64,000 nt of DNA from Narthecium ossifragum. Its lineage: Eukaryota > Streptophyta > Magnoliopsida > Dioscoreales > Nartheciaceae. The DNA lies in assembly GCA_963920575.1 (NCBI GenBank), contig OY986969.1, positions 23,227,434 to 23,291,433 of the forward strand, read 5' to 3'. This document shows, piece by piece, positions 35,429 to 50,300 of this stretch (the stretch's first letter is position 1; each line of letters begins with the position of its first letter). Under the pieces are notes generated by a model. The model was not told the DNA's origin, made no database searches, and saw only the letters and a list, made by a program, of their open reading frames with translations. The translations under genes and the position numbers were made by a program.

Positions 35429-38326
35429 TGACCGCCCTCCTCCAAGTCCGGCGCCGCCAACGTAGATCTTGCCACCTCCATCGCCTGACGGAAGGTCTGA
35501 TTGGGTAGATTGCCTCTTGAGGCCTCTAACATCTCTCTTGCACCGGTCCAACGCTCTGAAGAGCCTTTCTCACCGACGAATAAGTTTTGGCAAACCTCAG
35601 CTGCCATATCCACATTCCTCGTGAGCTTAATTCCCTGGCGCACGAGGTGGCTAGCTGGACGAGATGGACCGGAGTCCTCTAAGCTTAGAACATGCTCGCC
35701 TCTTTTTCCTTTTATTTTTGTTCCCTAGCCTCCGGGCTTATCTAATCAAAAAATAAAATAAAATAGTCTTTTGATATATTCATAAGTGATCTAAAATTAA
35801 CAACTAATGAAAATAATTAACATATGAGATTATTGTCATAAAAAACTTTCATTCATCTAGGTTTTTTTACCAATTAACCACAACAAAGGGATTTTCTCCC
35901 ACCAAAAAAAGTTTAGATTACAAGTCAAGCACCTAATTATTGCTTTGTATCCCTGAATTCAACTACCATCTCGATGAATGGTTGAATGTTAAGAAGGGAG
36001 AGTGAGTTACCATCAATGTGGTGCCCCGGTGGTTAAGGTTTTTAAGTTCTTGTATGAAATCGTGGTCTCAAATTATTTCTCATAGATGTATGTTGTATGG
36101 GTATTTATCCATTAGTGAGAACCGGCCGTGAAAGACTCATTATTTTTATAAAAGGAAGAATAGTGGATGATTACATGAAATCCTGTTTGGATACTACCTT
36201 ATTCTAAACAGATCTCATCAAACGGTTGAAATCATTGACATCATAATCCCAGTCAACACGTTATTTATGATATGAATCATTAGATGAGATCTGTTTAGAT
36301 CTCATCCGTTAGATCTCATACGTTAGATCTCATACGTTGGTATTATGATAGTATAGAGAAAATGTAGTACCCAATTACATGACCTCTCCCGTGAGATTTG
36401 ACTACACACCACTATTGATGGTGCGACTTAAGGCATGTTTGGTTGTAATGGAGTGAATCTTGGTTGAGTGGAATGTTATTTTGATAAAGTGGAGTTGGAT
36501 TTTGGTGGACACGAACCTCTCCATCGCATGCAAAACACATAGGATGGACTCAATGCAGCCCATATATAGATTCCCGTTGCTTTTGGTAAAGATGGGAGTA
36601 CCCATATGATAGAGGGATTACGGAGTCCAAATGAAAAAGATTATGACGCCTTGGGTTCGGAATTGGATTCCAGCTGGTGCGCCGCAAAACAGGGGAGTCG
36701 CACCAGTTAGGCCACTATTTTGACCCGCAACCTATTTTGGTCTAAGAATGGGAGTACCCATTAACTAAACGCGTAAAGTCAACGAAAAGAAGGTGGCCAA
36801 TTAAGAAAGCAGGCAAAACATCCACACCGTCGTTTTTTAGACCGATGACATTTGACGTGTTTGTTAAGCCCTCGTAACCACTCTTATCCTCGTAGTTATC
36901 CTCAAATATAAAAACAATTATTATTATTTTATTTATATTTCACGTTCCGCCACCGCTTTACTTTTTCCTATCTACATTCCTTAATTTCCATTAATTTAGA
37001 ATAAATTAATCTCAAAATCTCTTAACCTCCATTAATCCAGAATAAACTAATCCCACACCAAATATCCCTTTTATGTGTAATATGGCGTAAAGTCAACGAA
37101 AAGAAGATGGCCAATTATAGATGACATTTTTATATTGGTATCATGATATTTTATGATATCATGCTGACACGTTGAATAATCAATTGGTTTTATTTAATGA
37201 TAAAGAGTTACGAGTTTTAGCCCTCGTTTGTTTGAAGGATAAGGAGAGATAACTCCATTTTATCCTCCTTAAACACCAAAGTAGAATAATGGGTTATTAT
37301 TATTCCACCTATCTCATTCCTCTTTTTTTTTTTTTACCCGAATCGAACGGGACCAACACCACTTGGATGGTGATTAGTAATAGTGCCACACATTTTCCTT
37401 AATTTTCTTATGGGAAGTGCTCCACGTCCGTTGACCATTTTCCCAAGTGCCAACCAAGATGGTGAGTTGGCATTAATTTCCGTATATTACATGTTGGAAT
37501 ACCAAACAAAAAAGATTGGATTTAAATGAGAAAGGGGAAGGGAAAGAAAGGAGATGGATCCCGCCCGCTAGTAATTTATTGTTACGATACGTATTAAGAA
37601 TCTAAGCGTGATTTCGAATCTTAATCCAATACAAAAGCCCAAGAAACGGCAAGAGGTGTGGCGCTGCCACGTCGGCAACACCCGTACGTCTTCTTCCTTT
37701 CTCGGTCTACTCCTCTCCCTGTAGACTCTCCGCCGCAGAGGAGCTGGTCTTTGACCGGCGAAGGGATCTGACCAGGAGAAAGAACGCCGCCGGTGAGCGG
37801 ATTAACACTAGAGTGCATCAAGAACTCTTCTTTCCTCTTGTTCTTTCTCTATTTTCTGTATCCGAGATGCATTTTAATCACTTATTGGAATTGAAGAGTA
37901 GTGAGCATGGGTAAAATGGGTTGGGAGAGGCCGCTCTTTGTTAATCCAAACCCACCATGAGTTCTGAGGAGGAGGGGGAGGTGTGGGAGTATCATTCAGG
38001 GGTTGTCAAACCCTGATTCAAGAACTAGCTGGCTGGGTTCTTGAGAGCTGATCCTTTCCACATGAATTCACATGGATTCTTGATTCTTTTGTTACATGGC
38101 AAATGTTTTATTATTTTGGATGACACTTCTCCAGGAATAGCGAAAGTTAGTGGGTTTTCATTTGGCGGGATCGATTGTATGAATTGCATAGATCTGCCCC
38201 TTTGGTGCTACACACGTGTTAACATTGATGCAAAAAGTATTAGAGTTGGAATTTTCGATATTCATGGGTGAGTTGTGAGTTGACTTTGAGTTCTTGGTTG
38301 CTTTTTGACATAGAAGAGCCTGAAAG
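35429..38326. other. Repeat-rich intergenic DNA and urease 5' region
   Basis: A minus-strand frame at 35401-35643 shows no recognised domain. At 36190-36345 there are short repeats of GTTAGATCTCATAC. MITE-like stretches starting with GTTTGGTTG or GTTTGTTTG begin near 36432 and 37210. A pyrimidine-rich segment at 37650-37790 ends CCGCCG|GTGAGCG, a good donor, and GACATAG|AAG precedes 38312. I infer a urease 5'-UTR exon and a ~520-bp leader intron. Confidence 0.45.
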
Positions 38327-41300
38327 ATGAAATTGGCACCGAGGGAGGTCGAAAAGCTAGCTCTACACAATGCAGGGTTCCTTGCACAGAAGCGCTTGGC
38401 TCGTGGCCTGCGCCTCAATTATAACGAGGCAGTAGCTCTGATTGCTACTCAGGTAACTGTCGACAATTCATGAGGGTCATTATCCCAGTCTTTTTCACTA
38501 TTTGTTGTTGGTATACCTCTGCCTTTAGCATAACCATTGTGACTTCATTTGGTAAGCAAAATTTTTACAGTAAAACTATTGTTGTGGTGGGTTAGCAATT
38601 GGATGTAATTTGGAAATAAACATGTGCATGATGAAGAACATAAAGGTAATCTCACACTCTGACAGAAATTGCAAGAATATATTCTCTGATCAGCTCGAGG
38701 TTTCCATGCCCGTTAAGCTGATTTATTCTCTTGATGTTCATGCCTATCAATCTTAGCAAGTGTGCCTGTATAATTGTTTTTAATGTCAAATTTCTCTGTT
38801 AATGGATGCTGTTCACACACTCTATGCATTCATAGATCCTGGAGCTTGTTCGTGATGGAGATAAGACAGTTGCTGAGTTAATGGACATTGGGAAACTTCT
38901 TTTGGGCAGGTATGCTTTTTTTTTGTTTTTTGACAAGGTGAGCCAATGACTAGTGAAAAACAGAAATACAGTAGTCAGTTACTAAGTTCCAAAACCCGGT
39001 GGCCTCGTAACTGAAAGGTCATTGGTGCGCAACCAAAACGTCTGGTTTGCTATGTGAACATCTGGTTTCTTTTGCTATGTGAAGATGCTAATTCTTTAAA
39101 TCTTTGACCAAATGTGAGCGATTGAAAGATTGCATAGCATTTTCTTGCCTTTGGAAAGCTGTAATAAAAGCCAGAAATTTCTCATTACTTATTCTGTGAC
39201 AATTGCACGGTAATTTGATCAAATTATCGTTGTTCTTAGCTGTACCACATATTATTAGTGGCATATCATCTACAGTTTTAGTTATTCTGGTAGCTCAAGG
39301 CCAATTAAGCGACCGTTGGATGACATTTCTTTCTTTGTGTCGAGTGATCTCCGCGAACTCTGTATACTACCATATAATTTTTCTGTTTAGAGGTTGGCAT
39401 TTTAATGAGTATTGTTGATTATTGAAATTCCTTGATTGATAATCTTAAAGAGGTTTGAAACTTGTCTTAAATATTGATTTAGCTAATTATTCCTTGTTTG
39501 ATAGTTTGATGCTTTTAAATTTTTGATGATGTTCCATGTGCTTATTTCCTGCAAATAGTAAATTCACAAAGCAAAGAAGTTTACGTGAAAAGAGTGGTCA
39601 TTTATTATGCATGATACCATTCATAGCCTTAAGGAGTTGTAATTAGATATGGTCGAACAATAGGAAAAGTTGTAGTCTCTGTTGTATTAAATTTCTGATG
39701 GAAATTAGGCAGATGCAGCTGATCAGACCTGATTGGACTATTGTGTTGAAGTCCTTGTTGAAGATGCTACTTTCCATTAGAAGCTCCTCTCAGCATTTTC
39801 AATAATTGGAATCCTAGGGTATGCCTTGACATTCAAAACAGATTCCTCTTATTCCTGAAAAACTATTATTTAGAATCCTGAGTTGTTTTCTGCTACATAT
39901 ATTCTGGAGAGACTGATATCAGGCTAGACAAACAGGAATTTTGTCGTGCTGTCGGTTGTTACTCTCGTAAAAGTTGAAAGGATAATGTCTTTTATTTAAT
40001 CTATCTATCTGATTAAATAATGGCTTTTTAAACGAAATTAACCTTAAATTCCAAAGGTCGGAAAATAAGAAGAGATTCCTTCTTTATTCTTTACTATCAC
40101 GAATCCAGAATTTATGCATTGCAATTCTAAAAGTTGCATCTTTGTTTATGTTTGCTGTCTTCTGCTTAGCAGTTGGAATAAATTTTCGACTGAATGGCCA
40201 CCAGATAATGACAATTTTTTCTTTTGGTTGCTAGGAGACAAGTTCTTCCAGCTGTTCCTCACCTTTTAGAAACTGTTCAGGTTACTTCTTAACCCATTAA
40301 GTTTTCTTGGTACTATGAATCATATTTAGTTAGAAAAGAATAATTTAATTGTGATGATACACCGTCCAATGGATATTTTTTGTTTCCAGTTGTCGAAGAA
40401 TTCAACATCTTCTTGTAACCTGATAAATATTTTGAAGAAGATTACACATACATTTCAGATTCATACGAACTGAGGCTCATGGGTTGATAAATTGAGTCAT
40501 ACGCTGTTGGCCAAGATGACTACTTGTGCTACTTCTGCTAGAATTTACTAGAAGGTGATGCGGAGTTCGTAAAGGAAGAGAATGGCAATATATCATGGGT
40601 GATAAAATGATAACGTTCGGAGAACAGCTTGTGCTAAGCTACGTAAACTCTGAAGCACTAATCTCAGTGCATATGCAATGGCTAAAAATGTGGAAGTGAT
40701 AGAACTAATTTCCTGTTATGTATACCAAATTCTCTTTCTCTGTGAGGGTGTTGTGTGCATGCTTGCATGTGTATTACTTTTCTCTAATGCCGATATTATA
40801 GATATGATGTGATTGTGGATGACATCTTTGATATTTTATTTGTTGATTTTCAGGTTGAGGGAACCTTCGTGGATGGAACGAAGCTAATCACGATACATGA
40901 TGCTATTTCAAGTGATAACGGGAATCTAGAGCTGGCATTACATGGTTCCTTTCTTCCAGGTAAGGGAGACAACTAGACAAGCCCCTGTTTATAGTGCTAA
41001 ATACTTACCTATGCTGTTCATCTATCCTCAGTATATACTATATAGTATATACACATATCAGCACAACTTCAATATATCTCAGTATATTATGCTATATGGT
41101 GTGCCAAACATTATGCAAACTTTCAAAGGATTGAAAACATTGTCGCATGGTGCTTGTGGTGCGAGGGGACATGCCTGAGTGAGTTGTTTTATTATTTTTC
41201 TATCCACATGTGAGACTGATCTTTCAGTGAGCATTATATTCTTGTAGAATTTTGGTTGCTCAGTGATGGAACTTCTTTATGACATGCTGTTGGTGATCCA

Positions 41301-44300
41301 AAGGTTTTGTCAGGGGTTTTGCCCTGTCTATAGAAACATAGAGAAAACACTCACTTATACATTGTCTTTTTGAAAGATACGATCAGAAGTTCTTCTGACA
41401 AATGAATCTCCTTCCTATCAGACATTCACAAAGTTTGCTTGATGATGTGAATAGAAGATGCAAACATAAGACAATAGTGTAATCACAGTAATGAGCATTG
41501 ATAAACATCTGCAGTTCCTTCGCTTGACAAGTTTGGCATGGACACCAGTGATAGCTTTCCTGGTGAATTAATATGTGCACATGGAAGAGTTGTGCTCAAT
41601 TTGGGAAGGAAGGCAGTTATACTGAAAGTCGTTAACAAGGCAGACAGGCCCATTCAAGTAAGTTTTCATAGTTTCTATGTTGTTTTTTATTAGAACAACC
41701 TAGCATATCTATTTCTTCATAGATGCTTCGCTATGGACATCTACTGTGCAGATAAAGTTGATTTCTCTGGAATTTCTGTGCATATAAAGCAGAACACAAG
41801 TACAAGAAGCCTATTTTTGGTGATCAAAGTTAGTCTTTGCCAAAATATTCATATTAGAACATTCTTTGAGACATAATATTGGGCTGTTGTTAAGATACCA
41901 CAAAGCTCAAGATTCTCTTATTTCTTTTTTGAAGCTAAAATATGATGGGTCAGTTCTGTGTTGGCTATGAAAGTAGAACTTTGAAAGGCTTCCAAAAATG
42001 AACTTCTCACTACGTGCATTCAGTTCAAATAGCTTGCTACTGCTGCTTTTACTTATTTCTGTTATGAGGTAAACATATGACACCGGTCTATCCTCTTTTA
42101 AGCAAATTACTAGTATCACCAATGTGGGCATAGTGCAGTCATGGGTTCAAGTAGTTTGAATGACCAGTATGGATTGTGATGGGAAAAGGTCAAAAGCATA
42201 TGAACTCACTGGAAGCAAGAAAAAGAAAGTTTTAGATGGCATGTATCATATAAGTATCAGGAGGACCCATAAATCAGCTAGCTTTGTAAAGGTCTATTGC
42301 ATCTGAGGTATTTTAGTAAACATGGCTACTTCCTACTTGTATGCTACATCTTCTAAGTAGCTTATTACGAAACTTATTAAAGTTAAAAGACGATATGAAT
42401 TTGTAGATTTTTCAAGAATTTGAGAGCTTTATGACCACCAAATTAGTACCAAATATTAAGACAATACTGCATAAAATATCATTGTGCCGTGCTTTTTTTT
42501 TCTTTTCCTTGTGTTCAATTGTCATGTATTTCTTGGCTAGAAGTTGTGCTGAGGTCAACGTTTACTTTGCAGATCGGCAGCCATTATCACTTCATCGAAG
42601 TGAACCCCTATCTTGTTTTCGATAGAAGAAGATCATATGGTATGCGATTAAACATATCTGCAGGGACAGCTACTAGATTTGAGGTGGTGGCCCTTTCTAT
42701 TTTCTTTCTGATCTTCGACTGCATCTTGGTGCAACTCCTATACTCCTTTTAATAGCAAGAATACATGATCATACTCTACAAAGAGTTAGTGTCAGTTCTT
42801 TTTGCATCTCTTTTGTGGCAAACAACAGAATCCTCAACTGTCACCTATTTTTGATGGCAGGCTTGAGCTTAATTGCTCTTGTGATCCTCACTGGAAATGC
42901 TTCCCTAGTTTAGGAAGTCTTTTTTTGATCAAGAAGCATCAAGTTCTCCTGTTATTTTCCTTCTTTGAAACCTTATAAAGTAGACCAATGTTGAAATCCT
43001 TCACCAAGTGTTAAATGTAGAGTGCTGTCAAGCAAATTGTAGTTGACAGATAGTTTATTGCTATTGTCAAATATGCTCACATGTTTTGCATGTGATGTCC
43101 TATAGCTCCAATTTATAACCTCTTTACGAAGGTTCTGCTGAAGACTTTCACTTTCTTAGCCAGGGGATGCCAAATATGTCACCCTTGTCAGCATTGGAGG
43201 TGATAAAGTAATCAGAGGTGGGAATGGACTGGCTGATGGTCCTGTTGACGTCTCCAAGCTGGAAAAGCTGATGGAAGATGTTTATGCGAAGGATTTTGGA
43301 CATCAAGAAGAACCAAATGCCAGGTTGTTGTCTAGTCTGTCTCATTTGAGTTGGCCAATATATCACTTAATATTCTTCTTTCGAATCATTTGGAAACTTG
43401 GACATTGGCATAGACGCATATGTATCAGTACTTACTAATGTAATAAAAAAAACCTTTATTGCAGTGAAGGTGTTATTGGAATACCCATTCCGAATGATGG
43501 TAACCAAGGTACCATTGGAGCTGTGGAACTGTCACATGAAGCCTACGCAAACATGTATGGACCTACTACTGGTGACAAGATACGGCTAGGTGACACTGAG
43601 TTGTATGCCGAAATTGAAAGAGATTTTGCAGTTTATGGTGATGAATGTGTATTTGGTGGTGGAAAGGTTTTGCGTGATGGGATGGGACAGGCTACAGGCT
43701 ATCCACCCTCAAACTGCTTGGACACCGTTATCACAAATGCTGTAATCATTGATTACACTGGAATATACAAAGCAGATATTGGCATCAAAGGAGGAATAAT
43801 CATTGCTGTCGGGAAGTCTGGGAACCCTGGCATTATGGATGGTGTCTCGAGAGATATGATTGTCGGGGTATTTTTCTTTTTGTAACTATTAGACTGTTAG
43901 TTTCGCAGGTACTTCCATACATGACTGTACCATAAATTTGAAAACTGTACGAAAATGCAGGTCAATACTGAAGTTATTGCTGGGGAAGGCATGATTGTTA
44001 CTGCCGGTGGCATAGATTGCCATGTTCATTTCATATGTCCTCAGTTGGCAGAAGAGGCAATATCAAGTGGTAAGTCCTTTTAGTTGCTAAGTATATCCTT
44101 GCTACCGATAGAGCTAATAAGGTAGATTCTTACTTAAAAAATTTTGTTTAGAGAACATTCACCACTACTATTGTTGGTTGTAATTTGAAACATAAATCTA
44201 GCTACTGATTTTTTTCTGATAGGTGAATGTCATGTCCTGAATTCTTCTCAGTGATTAATATGATTGACATCTTCCTGAGTCATTAGTTTATTTAGTTCCA

Positions 44301-47300
44301 GTGTCCTTACTTTATATTTACTATTTCAAGTCTGTAGTTCTATGTTTATATTGCCTTCTTTTCAGAATCATGTCTCTGAAAAGCTTGGAAATGTTTTCAC
44401 TTTTCAAGGTATAACAACACTTGTCGGAGGAGGAACAGGACCAGCAGATGGAACCCGTGCAACTACATGTACTCCAGCTCCCTTCCAAATGCAGTTAATG
44501 CTGCAGTCAACTGATGAGCTGCCAATAAATATGGGTTTTACTGGCAAGGTATGTTTCCTTTTTCTTGCATCCGGAATATACGGCACTAAGCACTGTCAAG
44601 ATTAAATCACTCCCAATCTTGCTTTGCAGTACTGTGTTTTTCCAATTTCATGATTGCTTGGACTATAATACAACATGGTCCTTTTCTGTTGTATATACGA
44701 AGTTTTTGCCAAATTGGACCTGTGATGTTCACATTTGGCAGAATGAGACCCCCCAAAGTTTTTTGCAACAGAGGACCCCTGATCATATTAATCCCCCTTT
44801 TACCCCTCCTATGTGATGGCCTCCCATCCCATGGATGGTCATGCCACAGGCCATCCTGTTTTTCCTCTGCAACTCATCATCACCACCACAATTAATAGCT
44901 GGAATTTGAGGTTAAAAAAAGAAAAAAACATCCCGTCGTGCCTTCCCCAAGCCTCCTCCTCCCTCTCGGCGGGCATGGCTCCTCCCGTCATCTTCTCTTC
45001 TCCCTCTCCACTGCCTTCTCTTCTCTTCTCCCTTTATAGTCTTCTCTCTTATTCTTTCATCTCTCATCCCTTTCCACTGCCTCATCTTCTCTTTTCTGTT
45101 TCCACTATTCTTCCTTATTCTTTAATTTCTCCTCCCTTTCTCCTCTCTTCTCTTCTCTTCTCCCTTATTCTTTCATCTCTCCTCCTTTTCCATTGCCTCC
45201 TATTCTCTACCTTTGGCTGTCTCAGTTTTCTTCGCCAAAATAGTTCACCGGAGAGAGCTCTCCACACATGCTCACTGAAGAATAAGGTAGTTTTCTCGCC
45301 TTCTAACGCATCCCACACTGCCTCAGTTTGAACAACGACATCTCACTGTTAGAGCCGACAACTATTCCCCACATACTGGGTGGCATTGATCTGAACACAT
45401 CCCTTGAACCATATCCCAGCGAAAACAAAAAACTAGCTCAACTGGTCTAAGAGATGACGGTTAACGGACTCACACCAGAGGCCGAGGGGTAAGTTATAGA
45501 AGCACAAGTATAATTATAAGATGCGTGTGTAGAAAATTCTACATACGTGTCTGAACTTATTTCCATGAGTATTTAAAAACATGTACACCTCGTACACATT
45601 CATAAATTTTGTATACGCGCGTAGTCTATTAATATTCGTGAAAAGAAGTTCAGACACGTATGTAGAATTTTATACACACATATCTTATAATTATACCCGC
45701 GCTTCTATAACTTACTCCTCGGCCTCCGATGAGAGTCCGTTAATTGTCATCTCTTTCATCAGTTGAGCTAATTCTTCGTCTCCGCTTGGATATGGTTCGA
45801 GAGGTGTGTTCAGATCAATGCCACTCAGTATGCGGGGAATAGTTTCTGGCTCTAACAATGGGTGTTCAGATCAATGTCTAGACGGCTATATGATTTATAT
45901 GAATCGTCGGTTATCTCGTATGTTAAGAACAACTCAACGTCAATAGATTGCTGAGAACGTGAAAGTGAGCCTTCAGTTGAGCAAGAGTAAGGTCCGACGA
46001 GAACTCGTCGATCGTGGAAGCACCCCTAAATAATATGGATTGCGTTCATGATTTATAACATGTCCGTTGAAGTGGCAATGCAGCGGGACGCTTCTCATTG
46101 CCTGGCATGTGTGGAGAGCTCTCTTCGGTGAACTATTTTGGTGAAAGTAGAGAAGTGAAGGCAGTGAAAAGGGATGAGAGATGAAAGAATAAGAGAGAAG
46201 AGTGGAGAGAAAGAAGAGAAGATGAGGTAGTGGAGAGGGAGAAAAGAAGATGGCGGGAGGAGCCATGCCTTGATATTGTTTGGATGGTATGCAACAAACC
46301 TCGTACACATTCATCAATATTATATATGTGCGCATCCTGAAGATACTCGTGAAAAGAAGTTGACAAACGTATGTACAATTTCATACAGACACATCTAATA
46401 ATTATACCCATACTTCCATCATAGAGTTACACACTTTTTTTGAAACACACATTTTTAAAAAAATACATGTATCATCATAAAAAATACACGTATCGTCATA
46501 AAAAATACGCGTAGCGTCAAAATGACTGGTTTTTATATTGCACCAAAAGATGTACTAAACTAGCCGCACCATACAATACACACAAGATAGATGCAACATC
46601 ATGCAGCGGACGGAGTTGGTGCTGTACCGGACACAACTATAGGACGTACGGGTGCATCGGGATGAATGGGTGTTCAACAAGTCTTCTTGTTGTGCCTAAG
46701 TACCTTAGGCCTCAAATATCTCTGCATTGTTCTCGACTGTGTCTCGCCTTGAGACGGCAGCCTTCTCTTTCTGGTGCGTATCTTGCGAGCGACGGCTTAA
46801 GGTTTGTCTTGTCAGGGTACCTCTCTCCAACATATGGCTCGGGGGCATTCAAAAAGTTATACACACATGATAATTATACCCGTGTTTCTATAACTTACCC
46901 CTCAGCCTCTGGTGTGAGTCTGTTAATCGCCATCTCTTAAACCAGTTGAGCTAGTTCTTTGTCTTTGCTAGGACATGGTTCAAGGGGTGTGTTCAGATCA
47001 ATGCTACCTAGTATATAGGGAATAGTTGCTGGCTCTAACAGTGAGACGTCGTTGTTCGAACTGAGACAGTATGGGATGCGTTAGAAGGCGAGAAAACTAC
47101 CTTATTCTTCAGTGAGCATGTGTGGAGAGCTCTCTTCGGTGAACTATTTTGGCGAAGAAAATTGAGACGTCCGAAGGTAGAGAATAGGAGGCAGTGGAAA
47201 GCAAGGAGAGATGAAAGAAGGAGAAGAATGGAAAGGGAGAAGAGAAGATGGGGCAGTGGAAATGGAGGAGAGATGAAAAAATAAGTGAGAATAGTGGAAA

Positions 47301-50300
47301 CAGAAAAGAGAAAAGGAGGCAGTGGAAAGGGAGGAGAGGAGGCAGTGGAAAAGGATGAGAGATGAAAGAATAATGGAGAAAGCTATAAAGGGAGAAGAGA
47401 AGAGGAGGCAGTGGAGAGGGAGAAGAGAAGATGGTGGGAGGAGTCATGCCCGCCGAGAGGGAAGAGGAGGTTTGGGGAAGACACGACGGGATGTTTTTTC
47501 TTTTTTTAACCTCAAATTCCTGCCATTAATTGTGGTGGTGATGATGAGTTGCAGAGGAAAAACATGATGGCCATGCCACGTCATGAGAGGCCATGGCATA
47601 AGAGAGGTAAAAGGGGGATTAATATGATTAGGAGTCCTCTGTTGCAAAAAAACTTTGGGAGGGTCTCATTTTGCCAAATGTGAACATCACAGGTCCAATT
47701 TGGCAAAAAGTTCTTGTATATACTATGGACTATGGAGTACTGGTGTCGGCACTTAAACATGCTTGTGGTACCTTTTTCTTTTTTGTGAATGCTCCCATTG
47801 CTGCTTTTATATCATTCCAATTATTTGGAGGGTCTTGTTTATCAATTGGCTCTGGTTATTTAATTAGCTATAGCCCCTCATTTTGTTATTTGTTAAAATA
47901 TGTACATTTTGTAGGAAACCTTTGCTTGATCTGCTTCTCCTCACTTGTTAAACTCTCTTTGATTGTTTATCAGGGTAACAGTTCCAAACCAGATGGTTTA
48001 ATGGAAATCATCAAGGCAGGAGCAATGGGCCTGAAGCTGCACGAGGATTGGGGAACTACTCCTGCTGCAATAGACAACTGTTTGACAGTTGCTGAAGATT
48101 TTGATATCCAGGTGCCACTTGTTTCCTTTTTATTTATCATGTGTTTAACTATTTGGTTCTTGTTTTATTTATTTCATTGTTTTGATTAGGTCAACATCCA
48201 CACAGACACCTTGAATGAATCAGGATGTGTGGAGCACACAATAGCGGCATTTAAGGAAAGAACTATTCACACTTATCACAGGTATAACAACACTCGACGA
48301 TTCAGGCAGTTGCTGGAGTCACTAGCATTTATTAGCTCTCGATTACATGGAAGATTTACCTCCAGATTCACTGAATGGAGGAATAGAGTTTGTTCAGATC
48401 CTGAGCTGTCTGAAGGCTCAGCTTATGCTGTTTCCAAAGTTGATTTGGCTTTTGGTGATCCTGCAAAATTTGTGCATTCTTTATTAATCTGTATGTTCAA
48501 GTGTTCGTGGAATATTTAGGAATCTCAATACGTTTTTTTGTAAATCACCCGGATAATATATTGCTACTAAATGTCGTCAAATACATAACACAAGATTATT
48601 TGTCTAGTGCTACATTCCAACCTTTTGTAGTTTACTCCGTCCTATAACTAGAATACTATCTCTCATGTTGGATTGACAGTGAAGGTGCAGGTGGTGGTCA
48701 TGCTCCAGATATTATTAAAGTCTGCGGTGTGAAAAATGTATTGCCCTCATCAACAAATCCAACACGACCTTTTACTTCAAATACTGTGGATGAGCACCTT
48801 GACATGCTGGTAAAAGGAAAATTTCATTTTAAACCAGTTTTTGTAATTTTTTTCCTGACCATTGTTTAAATTTAAGCTGAATGCTTGCAGTTGGTATGCC
48901 ATCACCTTGATAAGAATATCCCAGAAGATGTTGCATTTGCTGAGTCTCGGATTCGGGCAGAAACAATTGCTGCAGAAGACATTTTGCACGATTTAGGGGC
49001 CATTAGTATCATTTCTTCCGATTCACAGGCTATGGGTCGTGTTGGAGAGGTAAGTAGCATCCTGCTTCACTTAATGACAGCTTCCGTGAAAGTTTAATAC
49101 TCAGAAAATTATGTCTAGTAGTGATGTAGATGGTGCGTTGGCATCCAACTTGAGACTTGAGTTAGGTACTTGATGGTTGGGCCGGTCTGGTTGGGTATAG
49201 ACCCAGCCCAAACGTAACCAGCCTTGGGAAAGACTTGTTAGCTAAATTGCCTGAAAATTAGGCCTGAACCTTCTACATGACTCCAACGTACTAGATGCAT
49301 TTTTGACTTAGGCTCAAAACTAGGCTCGAAGGCCTCTTTCAGGCTGGCAAGTGGAGACCTAGGCTGGGCTCTGGCAGGCAGCCGCCAGGCCATTGACATG
49401 GCCATGCCCAATAAGCCTGAGAAATCATAACCACAAAGCCTTATTCAACCTATTGGATTACAGTTATCGTTCATTAAGGGTTATGTATTTGGCAAATAGT
49501 TATTGGAGCTATTAATGACTATGTTTCTTTCATGTTTAAGTATCCCTTGAGTGTATCTTCAGTTCTTCATAGTTGCTTCTAGAGTTTGTCAAGCATCAAA
49601 CTGTGGTTTTAACTTTGTCAGGTGATTATTCGGACATGGCAAACTGCTCATAAGATGAAGTTGCAAAGAGGTAGATCGATCGAGCCTGCTGGGTCTGACA
49701 ATGACAACTTCCGTATCAAACGATACATAGCGAAGTATACGATAAATCCAGCGATTGCAAATGGGTTCTCTCAATATGTTGGATCAGTTGAGGTAAGTTG
49801 GTTTTTTTTTTCCAACTTGCTATTTTAGTCGCAAACAGCTAAAAGGATTTGATGGTAGATCTGTGTAATTGTCAAGTGTTCTTCTACTCCTATGTCCTCG
49901 TCATTTTTTATGAGCCATGTCCTTTAACAGTTTGGGTATATCAAGGCTGCTCCGCCCTCCATTCACTTGTTGCTTTCATTTCGTCATCTCTGTTTCTCCC
50001 CACTTGCTCACATGCTTTCTCTGGCGTGCTGGAAGCACATGTAACCAGATTCTCATTCATTATATCCGTTTCAAAGTGGCTGGATTCTGAAAGCTTAGAA
50101 GTGGTGGAACTCTCCAAGAAAGCCAATACTGTGGCTTTAAAATTAATATGGATTTCCTTGTAGATTGGATTTATGATGTTTAATGGAGCCAAAATTGGCA
50201 TCTTTTGAGACTAATCCCAACACCTTTGTACTTTTAACAGGTCGGAAAATTTGCTGATCTTGTTATTTGGAAACCTTCCTTCTTTGGCGCCAAACCAGAA

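Noticed and set aside
35401..35643. Minus-strand 80-codon frame considered as a retroelement fragment
   Set aside because: No reverse transcriptase or RNase H motif could be identified.
44813..45331. 172-codon Leu/Ser/Phe-rich frame resembling a membrane protein
   Set aside because: It translates pyrimidine-rich transposon arm DNA; the same sequence appears reversed at the other arm.
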